From Owenia fusiformis (taxonomy: Eukaryota > Annelida > Polychaeta > Sabellida > Oweniidae), in assembly GCA_903813345.2 (NCBI GenBank), contig CAIIXF020000005.1, positions 31,747,375 to 31,811,374 on the forward strand: 64,000 nt of DNA. The letters are read 5' to 3'. Shown one piece after another: positions 62,201 through 63,990 of the stretch. Positions within the stretch are counted from its first letter, which is position 1; the number at the start of each line of letters is the position of its first letter. The notes below the pieces were generated by a model. The model did no database searches, was not told where the DNA came from, and worked only from the letters and a program-made list of their open reading frames with translations. A program made the translations under genes and the position numbers.

Positions 62201-63274
62201 TAGGAGTTATCAGCATCAATTATACTGCAAGTGATTCATATATATAATATCTATGTATGTCACTTACAAACATCAAAATATCTAAGGTTATTTAGTGTGA
62301 ACAATTTTTTTCCCAGGGTGGGGTGTTTTTGGGGGGTGGGGGGCTAACTCCTAAAAAAAAAGAACTTCCTACCACTCTGTGAAGCTATCACCTAGGTGGA
62401 AGTTTCATCCAAGACTCTCCCCTAACTGAAAATGCTGCCAAACCAACTATACACCATTTATTGAGAATTTTCCTCCTCGCCCCTTGAGTATTAAATTGTT
62501 GGGCTACAGAGAATTACACCAGGAATGTCCCTGTAATGAATATTGGAAAACTCAATGAACTAGGAATTAATTAAAATATGATTGTAGCTAACAATATTTG
62601 AGAAATTGTCATATTCCCTTGTATTATAATGTTTGCTTTAATTTCACCTGCACGATTTGTAAGTTTTGTTTTTATTTTTGTGTAGCACCAGGTCTGACCA
62701 AGAAACCAAGTGGTACGTGTTTTGCACTTATTTTTAACATCCCTAAACATCTAGATGTATGTACAGTAAAACTAAGTGGAAATCCTTTGGTATCTCTAAA
62801 ACAAAAACCTTTCCACTTATGGAGATGTTCCACTTAAAGAAGTGTTACACTTAACATGTTTTACGATATAGGCATATTTGTAGTCACATAATGATAGTTC
62901 CATTTTATTCGATTCTTTGAAACAATTAACTCTTTTTATGTCACCACCAAGAAGTAACATTTTGTGAATTTGTCATTCAATGTTGGTATTTGGCATTGTA
63001 GATAATGTCCGTGACAATTGGCTATACTGTACTTTGGTCATGTAAATGCCTTGTATTTTCTCATCATAAAAATTCATGCAGTAGTATTGTATCAAATATT
63101 TTATTGACAAAAATCAAAAGTGGAAATATGAACAGAATTTAGAAGGGTTTAGTCATCCCAAAATTCATATTAACCTGTTAGTCAAATCATGTATGGTACA
63201 ATTTCGTTTATTTTATTTCAGCTCCCAAGCAAACTAAACCATTCAAGAGAAGAACATGTTCCAACTTGGATTTT
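8080..63274 (+). CDS. CFAP54: Cilia- and flagella-associated protein 54, 5' part (18 exons, continues past the window)
   Basis: CFAP54 (FAP54 in Chlamydomonas) is a giant scaffold of the C1d projection of the axonemal central apparatus, needed for normal ciliary and sperm-flagellar motility. Coding join: 8080-8273, 8645-8750, 9160-9303, 9836-10007, 10320-10522, 10916-11029, 11189-11290, 13245-13446, 15575-15700, 15975-16087, 53799-53952, 54240-54325, 54586-54723, 55137-55335, 55785-56017, 56202-56400, 62686-62712, 63222-63274. All introns are GT-AG and all phases agree, giving 855 open codons; vertebrate proteins are about 3,000 residues, so roughly the N-terminal quarter is here. Family hallmarks include the runs ALFQCYGRYLKHFGD (about residue 105), EYLLWACMCMESS-like, RYLTWR-like, ALAKI and LPWPRT-like (here MPWPRTP, residue 346). 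No signal peptide or membrane segment is visible, as expected for a soluble helical axonemal protein. Identification is from recalled family similarity, not a search. Confidence 0.93.
8645..8750 (+). CDS. CFAP54: CFAP54 exon 2 (residues 65-100)
   Basis: Acceptor TTTTTAG before 8645 and donor GTAATG after 8750; enters in phase 2 and leaves in phase 0. Encodes LFELWNKYQPRLPQIYYEKK, a conserved N-terminal helix pair of the family. Confidence 0.92.
9160..9303 (+). CDS. CFAP54: CFAP54 exon 3 (residues 101-148)
   Basis: Phase 0 to phase 0, acceptor GCATTGCAG, donor GTAAGT. Encodes the LALFQCYGRYLKHFGD segment and FFPDGF, both strongly diagnostic of CFAP54. Confidence 0.93.
9521..9749. mobile_element. 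Second copy of the GAGGATTGG MITE, in CFAP54 intron 3
   Basis: Ends GAGGATTGGCTCC and GGAGGCAATCCTCCTTG match the element at 903-1090, as does the adjacent CCCAGAATG...GATATT block. The outermost bases of the left end are mutated and no clean target duplication remains, so this copy is older. Confidence 0.6.
9836..10007 (+). CDS. CFAP54: CFAP54 exon 4 (residues 149-205)
   Basis: Acceptor TTGTTCCAG, donor GTATGT, phase 0 to 1. Encodes FRALMGLSSC and the helix ESVDKCIRLLSFLRLVTQV. Confidence 0.92.
10320..10522 (+). CDS. CFAP54: CFAP54 exon 5 (residues 206-273)
   Basis: Acceptor ACATTCTAG, donor GTAGGA, phase 1 to 0. Holds the best conserved block of the window: VLEYLLWACMCMEGSVPLL, KYLTWRSTLYTAVC and QAYYDC. 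A GTAAAG at 10440 inside the exon is not used, since the conserved frame reads straight through it. Confidence 0.94.
10916..11029 (+). CDS. CFAP54: CFAP54 exon 6 (residues 274-311)
   Basis: Acceptor CTTTTACAG, donor GTATAA, phase 0 to 0. Encodes GFARRALAKIKELSELEGMS followed by an acidic linker and FRQATIK. Confidence 0.93.
11189..11290 (+). CDS. CFAP54: CFAP54 exon 7 (residues 312-345)
   Basis: Acceptor ATGTATAG, donor GTAAGT, phase 0 to 0. Encodes MAVMVYKRTVFETRKKPKG and RPKTRANLKDAQY, matching the basic segment that precedes the PWPRT motif in the family. Confidence 0.93.
12078..13120. mobile_element. Degenerate mariner-like transposon with about 190-bp inverted ends
   Basis: Ends TGTTCCAAAAGTAACAGGAC and the complement of CCTGTAACTTTTGGAAC, flanked by TA at 12076-12077 and 13121-13122. 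Inverted similarity runs about 190 bp, including GTAGAGTTATGGTT and CCTGGGCAAC. It lies in CFAP54 intron 7. Confidence 0.8.
12500..12790 (+). pseudogene. Mariner transposase C-terminal relic
   Basis: Translation gives HLDNVPVHKSALK, then a stop, then DHAPYFSDLQYL...LFGKLNANQRGRTFIDN. This is the DNAPxHxS...PPYSPDLxPxDYFLF region of mariner transposases, including the second catalytic aspartate (DN). Several stops and shifts make it inactive; the N-terminal part is not recognisable between the long inverted ends. Confidence 0.6.
13245..13446 (+). CDS. CFAP54: CFAP54 exon 8 (residues 346-412)
   Basis: Acceptor TTCTTTAG, donor GTGATT, phase 0 to 1. Encodes MPWPRTPSEKLL, then LETLSDSNRRTLL, both conserved in CFAP54. 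The 1954-bp intron before it contains a dead mariner. Confidence 0.93.
13447..14134. other. CFAP54 intron 8, left part, nothing recognised
   Basis: AT-rich intron sequence without clear repeats. Confidence 0.5.
14135..14340. repeat. Imperfect tandem repeat, unit about 115 bp
   Basis: Two degenerate copies of a block AAATCAGAAGAA...TTTTGAATA...AGTGGTTGTAAATACAGT...CATAATTTAAA. In CFAP54 intron 8. Confidence 0.5.
14579..15083. mobile_element. Inverted-repeat element with a second, inner inverted repeat
   Basis: The outer arms (GTTGTTTGTAGAATGAATCA at 14590, complement of TGATTCATTCTCAAACAAC-type sequence at 15050-15072) run about 60 bp. Inside, CTTCCTTAATCCC at 14863 pairs with GGGATTAAGGAAG at 14988. 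No target duplication found. In CFAP54 intron 8. Confidence 0.6.
15084..15574. other. CFAP54 intron 8, right part, nothing recognised
   Basis: Ends in the acceptor of exon 9. A short frame runs into the exon but is intronic. Confidence 0.5.
15575..15700 (+). CDS. CFAP54: CFAP54 exon 9 (residues 413-454), Gly/Pro-rich
   Basis: Acceptor TATTTGCAG, donor GTTAGC, phase 1 to 1. Encodes a low-complexity Gly/Pro/Thr/Asn linker (GGGGAPVVPHPQEKPG) and a short helix. Its length is a multiple of three, so it could be skipped in frame. Confidence 0.85.
15975..16087 (+). CDS. CFAP54: CFAP54 exon 10 (residues 455-492)
   Basis: Acceptor GATTTACAG, donor GTTTGT, phase 1 to 0. Encodes VVKVVKLAFCFEQWDTFDTL. 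It is the last exon before the 37.7-kb intron; its phase-0 donor agrees with the acceptor at 53799. Confidence 0.9.
16336..16885. mobile_element. Inverted-repeat element just after CFAP54 exon 10
   Basis: Arms of about 50 bp: CCCTATCACACCAAACTAG near 16362 against the complement of GTACGGTGTGATAGTAGG near 16836, extending out to TAGTGGCTATGACTCC against the complement of AGTATTAGGTGCCACATAA. The open frame inside (16394-16690) has no recognisable domain. Confidence 0.55.
16886..17249. other. Intron 10, nothing recognised
   Basis: Low-complexity AT-rich DNA between the inverted-repeat element and the truncated LINE. Confidence 0.5.
17250..18035 (-). mobile_element. 5'-truncated LINE: ORF2 C-terminus
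   Basis: An open frame at 18029-17406 encodes 207 residues typical of the last part of LINE ORF2: a Lys-rich helix, KLRNILCKIRLSNHKLEIE, and a knuckle CLNCNLNQIEDELHFIFYC (C-x2-C-x9-H-x4-C). The RT core is missing, as expected for 5' truncation during target-primed insertion. It differs from the LINE at 3-7.7 kb. A search for its 3' tail and target duplication near 17250 was inconclusive. Confidence 0.7.
19938..20060. mobile_element. Short foldback element within Helitron-like copy A
   Basis: AGCCCAAACTCCCACAAAAA at 19960 pairs with TTTTTTGTGGGAGTGTGGGCT ending near 20046, with AAGTTAA / TTAACTT outside. About 120 bp in all. Confidence 0.55.
20239..21342. mobile_element. 1.1-kb foldback element with about 400-bp arms
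   Basis: Left end ATAGTACCCCGGACAGGTTG, right end complement CAACCTGTCTGGGGTACTAT. The arms 20239-20630 and 20940-21342 match nearly throughout, e.g. GACTGTCAATAAAATACAGG-type blocks and ATTATTACAGTGCATTAGGCC. A single-copy spacer of about 300 bp separates them. The open frames in both arms are mirror by-products. Confidence 0.7.
23790..24600. repeat. Degenerate satellite, six units of about 115-155 bp
   Basis: The block TAAAGGGACACTGCTTGTAA followed by AGTTCTC recurs near 23890, 24045, 24178, 24294, 24431 and 24545, alternating with TCAATCTATTTTTGATTCATCA and GATGATATATT. It lies inside Helitron-like copy B. Confidence 0.7.
24712..24863. repeat. Tandem duplication, about 76-bp unit
   Basis: Two adjacent copies of ATTTGACTTTATACCTTTAG...TGAATTATTCTTTGAAAATGCC, starting near 24712 and 24787. 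An open frame across them on the - strand repeats a peptide and is not a gene. Confidence 0.65.
26652..27274. other. Intron 10, possible remains of a dead DNA transposon
   Basis: Short frames on both strands with basic residues, adjacent to the Harbinger-like fragment. A 22-bp motif (ACCACAAAACTTTTGATGAG...) at 18196 recurs inverted at 26700, on either side of the Helitron-like pair. Confidence 0.3.
27275..27742 (+). pseudogene. Possible PIF/Harbinger-like transposase N-terminal fragment
   Basis: A 155-codon frame contains RERRSLNIGRSQSDRKHLLD and YSNSELIQRYQLD, resembling the basic stretch and the N-P-L-D/E-L-x-x-RYRL motif near the start of Harbinger transposases. After residue 60 the frame becomes low-complexity with an artefactual hydrophobic stretch, and no DDE residues follow. 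The flanking 26.69-27.24 kb has short frames on both strands that may be the rest of the dead element. Weak, motif-only call. Confidence 0.35.
28010..29120 (+). mobile_element. Helitron-like repeat, second family, with internal ~140-bp repeats
   Basis: It opens near the small hairpin CGAACGAAGTTCG (28004-28016), followed by a (CCGT)n run at 28036-28068, then four copies of a unit containing AACTCGAAAAGTAGTGGAGC, TTGGTATGTGAATACT and AAAATGGCCGCCATTTT. It ends with the hairpin GCTACGCTTTGGCGTTGC, then TGTTGT, CTAG and T near 29118. A LINE tail is inserted at 28513-28683. Fragments of the same family lie at 40150-40565 (inverted) and 41575-41660. Confidence 0.55.
28513..28683 (+). mobile_element. 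LINE 3'-tail insertion inside the Helitron-like repeat
   Basis: Neighbouring units read ACTATAACTCG without a break, whereas this one is split by about 171 bp flanked by TATA. The insert ends in AATAAAATCCTATTATTATTAT and carries GGATGTACGTTTGGCCC, like the 3' tails of CR1/L2-type LINEs. Confidence 0.6.
29121..29683. other. Intron 10, nothing recognised
   Basis: Follows the CTAG end of the Helitron-like repeat. It would hold the intron of the putative type II membrane-protein gene. Confidence 0.4.
29684..30032 (-). CDS. Putative first exon of a type II membrane protein
   Basis: An open frame of 116 codons plus one base, ending at a plausible AAAG|GTAACC donor (phase 1). The N-terminal 90 residues are hydrophilic with several tyrosine motifs (NEIYDEHGYL, GIYSYV), then one membrane segment, IIYIFTFIVVLGLTVGLILI, followed by HIKK. 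That order fits a cytoplasmic tail and signal anchor of a type II protein, with the ectodomain in later exons at lower coordinates. I could not find those exons, so it may be a remnant. If the donor is not used, the frame continues to a stop at 29598. Family unknown. Confidence 0.4.
30645..31050. mobile_element. Foldback element, copy 1
   Basis: Nested palindrome: TAGGGCTCACACAAGGATCA at 30740 pairs with TGATCCTTGTGTGAGCCCTA near 30952, extending outward through ACAAAGTAAATAATT and AATAACCATT. Copy 2 is at 34250-34690 with one arm base changed (GGCTAACAC). Confidence 0.65.
31560..32240. repeat. AGGTCA-rich degenerate tandem repeats
   Basis: Units of about 110-165 bp with TTTCAAGGTCAATATCTA, TTTGGCGTTTT and GATTAGGTGACCTG. 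Many AGGTCA/TGACCT half-sites, as in the Helitron-like bodies at 18-26 kb. Confidence 0.6.
32250..33060. mobile_element. Foldback-type repeat, direct copy of 37510-38112
   Basis: Shares long stretches with 37.5-38.1 kb, e.g. CCCCACCTTG, AATTTCTGAAAAGGGGA-type and AAGTTAAAAACCA followed by CCATGTTATTTTCC. Its own ends are less clear than in the other copy. Confidence 0.5.
33120..33555. mobile_element. MITE, copy 1 (about 430 bp)
   Basis: Starts CTAGATGCGAGTAG and ends CTACTCGCATCTG, giving short inverted ends. A second, diverged copy in the same orientation is at 51250-51685 (shared GGTGAAACTGGTAACT and AAATCACAA-AAGTGAAATATC). Confidence 0.55.
33577..34215. repeat. Tandem duplication and a GTATT microsatellite
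   Basis: GAAGAGAGGACATCCAAATA at 33580 recurs with few changes at 33969, and GCAAAATATAATGCACATTGG at 33887 recurs near 34132. A (GTATT)n run lies at 33681-33705. Confidence 0.5.
33676..33706. repeat. GTATT microsatellite
   Basis: About five consecutive GTATT units. Confidence 0.8.
34250..34690. mobile_element. Foldback element, copy 2
   Basis: Same arms as copy 1 (AGGGCTAACACAAGGATCAA at 34350 and TTGATCCTTGTGTGAGCCCT at 34563), flanked by TTTACTTTGCC / GGCAAAGTAAA. The loop differs in sequence from copy 1. Confidence 0.65.
35280..35545. repeat. Unoccupied copy of a repeat that is filled at 51780-52640
   Basis: Inverted copy of the sequence around the foldback at 51929-52517; shared blocks include GACAATATCGAAGACGC and GAGGACCAAGTGATTAA. 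Here the junction (near 35403-35411) has no insert. A GGTC/GGTT microsatellite precedes it at 35258-35284. Confidence 0.65.
35716..36119. mobile_element. hAT-like MITE (404 bp) with TTTTCG target duplication
   Basis: Ends CAGGGCTGTCAACT and AGTTGACAGGCCTG are 14-bp inverted repeats starting with CAGGG/CAGGC, as in hAT elements. Flanks are TTTTCG on both sides. Uninterrupted sister copies at 36445 and 38286 show the site before insertion. The duplication is 6 bp exact, or 8 bp with two changes. Confidence 0.65.
36620..36660. repeat. GC-rich GGCGG run
   Basis: A 40-bp GGCGGGCGGGTGGCGGGC-type tract at the start of the satellite at 36665, standing out in AT-rich DNA. Confidence 0.7.
36665..37330. 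repeat. Satellite, four units of about 160 bp
   Basis: TTGTCTACAGGTTTCCAGCC, CAAAGTTAAGAACTGATTAG and CCATTTTGGATTTTC recur with few changes. It is the well-preserved form of the satellite at 43385-44470. Confidence 0.8.
37510..38112. mobile_element. 603-bp foldback-ended element
   Basis: TGAGTACTTTCTGGCCATAA at 37510 pairs with TATGCCCAGAGAGTACTCA at 38096-38114, and CAAGTGAAGTCCCCATGAT at 37567 pairs with ATCATGGGTACTTCACTTG at 38039. Arms about 85 bp. Confidence 0.65.
38336..40149. other. Intron 10, mostly unassigned
   Basis: Contains TGACCTTTGACCTAG half-sites at 38455 and the CRE/octamer cluster at 39243; otherwise no frame or repeat stands out. Confidence 0.4.
39243..39282. promoter_or_regulatory. 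CRE palindrome next to paired octamer sites
   Basis: TGACGTCA (39243-39250) is a perfect cAMP-response element core. 7 bp on, ATATGCAAAT and ATTTGCATAT form a perfect inverted pair with a 6-bp spacer (39257-39282), matching the POU-domain octamer. It may be a piece of a repeat; no promoter is known nearby. Confidence 0.4.
40150..40565 (-). mobile_element. Inverted fragment of the 28-29 kb Helitron-like family
   Basis: Reverse complement of the start of that family: TTGAGTTATTGTCTGGACGG, then the AAAATTGGC and AAAATGGC blocks and TATGAGTATTCACATATTAA. It lacks the CTAG end. Confidence 0.55.
40566..41574. other. Intron 10, nothing recognised
   Basis: Between two fragments of the second Helitron-like family; may be the interior of a larger decayed copy. 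Confidence 0.4.
41575..41660 (+). mobile_element. 3' end fragment of the 28-29 kb Helitron-like family, overlapping a stop codon
   Basis: GTGGCCATTTTCAAAAATGG, then GGGTTTGCTACGCCATGG, a hairpin GCTACGCCATGGCATTGC, TGTTAT, CTAG (41657-41660) and T. On the opposite strand this CTAG supplies the TAG stop of the nested gene. Confidence 0.6.
41657..43107 (-). CDS. Main exon of the nested antisense gene
   Basis: Long open frame of 483 codons, with acceptor TGCTTTTTTCTAG just before 43107. It encodes all three Cys-rich modules, the stalk, the membrane segment and the tail. An unspliced upstream methionine exists 61 bp further out, but that start gives no signal peptide, so the spliced model is preferred. 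Confidence 0.75.
41657..45146 (-). CDS. Nested antisense gene: secreted/type I membrane protein with three Cys-rich modules
   Basis: Two coding exons on the - strand inside CFAP54 intron 10: 45146-45083 (64 nt, donor GTAAGT, phase 1) and 43107-41657 (acceptor TTTTTTCTAG). They join to a 504-residue protein. Residues 1-18 (MAPTTLTLILFMLAAVAA) form a clear signal peptide. The ectodomain has three similar modules, each with a Cys pair, then C-x3-AC/SC, an NV-F/Y core, and a closing C-x3-C; modules 1 and 2, and 2 and 3, are linked by PSTPKC and PGTPNC. A Thr/Ser-rich stalk precedes a membrane segment (VIVFVLVIFNIASISFLIYC) and a short basic tail KVDSKKQN. The modules resemble PAN/apple or MANSC domains in spacing, but I could not assign the family. 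The 1975-bp intron holds a satellite. The stop codon lies in the end of a Helitron-like copy, so the original C-terminus may have differed. Confidence 0.72.
43385..44470. repeat. Diverged satellite, about seven units of 155 bp
   Basis: GTCCTAAAATCT recurs near 43509, 43660, 43818, 43970, 44120, 44275 and 44440 with AAATTTTCAGGGATGAT and TAGTATGAAAATCT between. Same family as 36665-37330 but older. It fills most of the intron of the nested gene. Confidence 0.7.
45083..45146 (-). CDS. Signal-peptide exon of the nested antisense gene
   Basis: The ATG at 45146 starts 21 codons, a hydrophobic leader ending AVAA, then KDT and a split codon, with a strong ATGTAAGTATG donor context. Its phase 1 end matches the phase of the acceptor at 43107, giving a TAC codon across the junction. 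Confidence 0.7.
45147..47505. promoter_or_regulatory. Upstream of the nested antisense gene, otherwise unassigned
   Basis: The first few hundred bp should hold the - strand promoter of the nested gene, but no TATA box or initiator could be fixed. The rest is AT-rich with no coding frames. Confidence 0.25.
48725..49332. mobile_element. Tc1/mariner-like foldback MITE (608 bp)
   Basis: Ends CAGGGTATTTCATA and TATGAAACACCCTG next to TA on both sides; arms of about 240-280 bp (GATTGCAAAGTTTCAGAATC against GATTCTGAAACTTCGCAATC). No coding capacity; frames on both strands are mirror images. Confidence 0.65.
49335..50975. mobile_element. Foldback element with a satellite core
   Basis: Outer arms: AAATATTTCTCCATACAAAG and GGTTGTGTTGAAGTGATTGT on the left pair with CTTTGTTTATGGAGAAATATT and CAACACAACC near 50910-50970. 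Between them is the TGGTTGTGCTTTAATA array, whose orientation flips near 50590. Confidence 0.6.
49490..50580. repeat. Degenerate satellite, about 60-75 bp unit, roughly 16-18 copies
   Basis: The unit contains CTGGTTGTGCTTTAATA, CCCATTGGTTCCTTAATAG and TGATTCCCTAGTATGC. After about 50590 an inverted stretch (AACCAATTAGGG, CACAACCAG) continues to 50850. Confidence 0.7.
51250..51685. mobile_element. MITE, copy 2 (about 430 bp)
   Basis: Diverged copy of the element at 33120-33555; ends TTAGATGGAAGTAG and CTATTCGCATCTG. It lies inside the 6-kb inverted-repeat segment. Confidence 0.5.
51929..52517. mobile_element. PIF/Harbinger-like foldback MITE with TTA duplication (589 bp)
   Basis: Ends TCACCCTATGCAG and CTGCATAGGGTGA, flanked by TTA (51926-51928, 52518-52520). 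Arms of about 180 bp contain CCTGTGGGAAATATTGGGTG and CAAATATACCAAGATATGTG with their complements. The empty site is seen in inverted orientation at 35403-35411. Confidence 0.7.
53799..53952 (+). CDS. CFAP54: CFAP54 exon 11 (residues 493-543)
   Basis: Acceptor TTGTTCCAG, donor GTATGA, phase 0 to 1. Encodes KALEILLAMDRAGSARRQKK followed by a proline-rich linker. It is the first exon after giant intron 10. Confidence 0.9.
54240..54325 (+). CDS. CFAP54: CFAP54 exon 12 (residues 544-572)
   Basis: Acceptor GTATTGTAG, donor GTGAGT, phase 1 to 0. Short exon encoding a glycine/serine start and the helix LILLGETLVSVTTGSF. Confidence 0.87.
54586..54723 (+). CDS. CFAP54: CFAP54 exon 13 (residues 573-618)
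   Basis: Acceptor TTTCCAG, donor GTAATG, phase 0 to 0. Encodes MVDAALFLWNKCKAVFQKYQ, a family-conserved helix. Confidence 0.91.
55137..55335 (+). CDS. CFAP54: CFAP54 exon 14 (residues 619-684)
   Basis: Acceptor GTTTCCAG, donor GTAAGT, phase 0 to 1. Encodes WVYILDMVHQVLGWCG, then a charged Lys/Glu/Ser helix. The start choice is fixed by the splice acceptor; the upstream open frame is intronic. Confidence 0.9.
55785..56017 (+). CDS. CFAP54: CFAP54 exon 15 (residues 685-762), Ser/Arg-rich
   Basis: Acceptor TTATATAG, donor GTAAGT, phase 1 to 0. Begins with a serine-rich disordered stretch (SRPGSRSVASRSSVAS), a likely phosphorylated linker, followed by an ordered helix DQLMQSRDILELGLQN. Confidence 0.89.
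56202..56400 (+). CDS. CFAP54: CFAP54 exon 16 (residues 763-828)
   Basis: Acceptor TACTACAG, donor GTAAGT, phase 0 to 1. Encodes an acidic Pro/Thr linker and the helix LHLELIYMYHRICLKLAKMG. Confidence 0.89.
57245..58060. repeat. Satellite, about 4.5 units of 183 bp
   Basis: TTTTAAGGAAGTTAAAGGTT, ACAAGTCCAAAATTTGAAAA and CAGGTATAGCCATGGCTGAC recur at 183-bp spacing. The mirror array is at 61235-61960. Confidence 0.8.
58112..58772. mobile_element. 660-bp foldback element in the palindrome centre
   Basis: AAAGGAGCACGGAAAGTATTGC at 58117 pairs with GCGATACTTTCAGTCCTCCTTT near 58747, then GCAGGTGCATATGATAGG and CACCCACATG blocks match inverted. Arms about 210 bp. The short - strand frame at 58505-58221 lies within it and is not a gene. 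Confidence 0.65.
58773..59479. other. Centre of the palindromic element, unassigned
   Basis: Possibly decayed 3' coding sequence of the EEAD/DTD relic; contains a run of nine C at about 58953. Confidence 0.35.
59480..60189 (-). pseudogene. Relic of a widespread invertebrate transposon-associated ORF (EEAD...NDTDILIL family)
   Basis: Decayed coding sequence on the - strand. Starting at ATG 60189 one reads FEMEIDETIPQIDKTFVIDT, then after shifts KFGEFWKAIFDYSIKSS, GAQRIDFILDS, SERMQRMDASPTEL, LPKNMNTFWPS, IVLSGTIGEN, LEEADFKLIHSVLHS and INDTDILIL. The order (K/R-ID-V/F-D, then P-LP-..-FW, then EEAD...H...DTD) is that of an uncharacterised protein family common in cnidarian and mollusc genomes, usually in repeats. 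At least five stops or frameshifts. Call from remembered family pattern only. Confidence 0.45.
60592..61094. mobile_element. Pogo/Tigger-like MITE, second copy
   Basis: Starts CAGTGAAACCTGTATATC and ends AGAGAGATTTTACTG next to TA; contains repeated CTGACTAATCTGAACACC-type blocks. Shares its left end with the element at 735-1256. Confidence 0.5.
61235..61960. repeat. Inverted mirror of the 183-bp satellite, four units
   Basis: Same consensus on the opposite strand (GTCAGCCATGGCTATACCTG, TTTTCAAATTTTGGACTTGT), 184-bp spacing. Confidence 0.8.
62686..62712 (+). CDS. CFAP54: CFAP54 exon 17, 27-nt microexon
   Basis: Acceptor TTTTGTGTAG and donor GTACGT enclose 27 nt, phase 1 to 1, encoding APGLTKKPS plus a split codon. 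It is in frame with exons 16 and 18 and can be included or skipped without a shift. Supported by phase and splice signals only; too short for a similarity call. Confidence 0.6.
62713..63221. other. CFAP54 intron 17 with a possible pogo-like fragment
   Basis: ACAGTAAAACTAAGTGGAAA at 62763 and TTCCACTTAAAGAAGTGTTA near 62827 look like parts of a pogo-type short element, but no matching end was found. Confidence 0.3.
63222..63274 (+). CDS. CFAP54: CFAP54 exon 18 (residues 838-855)
   Basis: Acceptor TTATTTCAG, donor GTAAGT, phase 1 to 0. Encodes APKQTKPFKRRTCSNLDF, a basic stretch. No later coding exon could be recognised before the window ends, so the gene continues to the right. Confidence 0.75.
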
Positions 63275-63673
63275 GTAAGTTGTGATATTTTTGTTTATTG
63301 ATTATAAAACATTTAAAACTATAATTATGAGTCTTTTTTGTCAAAATCAATGCCTTTAAGGAAAATGATTTATGTGAATATAAATGCAAAGAAGGTTTGA
63401 CTCTCAGGCACATGTACACGCTGTATTTACATTTGCTTTCTTCTTTTTGTCTGATTGTTTGCTTGTTTGCTTAATCTGTAGAATGAATTAACTTGCTAAG
63501 TCAAAGATGAATTTGCAATAATCTGTTGAAAAACTTCAATATTCTTCAAGGTGCACATACTATAGAAGAATCATTGAAACCTGGTTCTATTTTCAAAGAA
63601 TTTCAATCTCAAAAGTCTATCAATTGTAATTTATTACATGTGCTTTCATTAAACTGGTTCAATGATACAGTAT

Positions 63674-63797
63674 ACAATTATTGACCTCTCCAGAGGTTTA
63701 CTGTCAAAATTATATCCCGAGACTGTAAACCGAGACCTCGGTTTACAGTCTCGGGATATAATTTTGACAGTAACCGAATGGAGAGGTCTATAATTGT
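63674..63797. repeat. Perfect-core hairpin, arms 61 bp, loop 2 nt
   Basis: Left arm 63674-63734 and right arm 63737-63797. The inner 36 bp (63699-63734 / 63737-63772) are exactly complementary, ending ...CTGTAAACCGAG and CTCGGTTTACAG.... The outer part (GACCTCTCCA / TGGAGAGGTC) has a few mismatches. It sits right beside the Crypton-like fragment and may be its terminus. Confidence 0.85.
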
Positions 63798-63801
63798 TTT
63801 G

Positions 63802-63990
63802 TTAGTCCAAAGAATATCTTAGATTTTTTCTGATTTGGGTGGTTTTACCTTTTCCTGACTTCTGCAGTTCCACAACCATCGCTTTGAAAACATCGTTTGA
63901 TGCCTTGAATTCAGACTTGGTAATGTCCATCTTAAGTGTCTCTCTGATGTATCGTGCCACTCCCCATTTAAGAAGCTGAAATGATTTCAA
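63802..63990 (-). pseudogene. Crypton/KCTD1-QRICH1-type tyrosine-recombinase fragment
   Basis: Reading frame with LLKWGVARYIRETLKMDI, then SEFKASNDVFKAMVVELQKS and GKGKT. This resembles the helix region (G-x-x-RY-L/I-R ... F ... R/D-x-x-F-x-x-x-L) of DUF3504/Crypton-like recombinases that are abundant in invertebrate genomes. The catalytic core is absent; the frame stops at 63802 just before the hairpin. It continues upstream past the window edge, so the - strand start is unknown. Confidence 0.4.

Larger units (their letters stand above)
56685..62505. mobile_element. 5.8-kb palindromic element filling CFAP54 intron 16
   Basis: The left arm (56685 to about 58090) and right arm (about 61215-62505) are inverted copies: CTCAAGGGGCGAGGAGGAAA against its complement near 62470, CCCCACCCCCCAAAAACACC against GGTGTTTTTGGGGGGTGGGG, and the satellite block. 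A direct repeat of about 62 bp flanks it (56619-56680 and 62536-62598, both with GAATATTGG...CTCAATGAAC). The 3.1-kb centre has a foldback, a coding relic and a pogo-like MITE. Confidence 0.65.
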
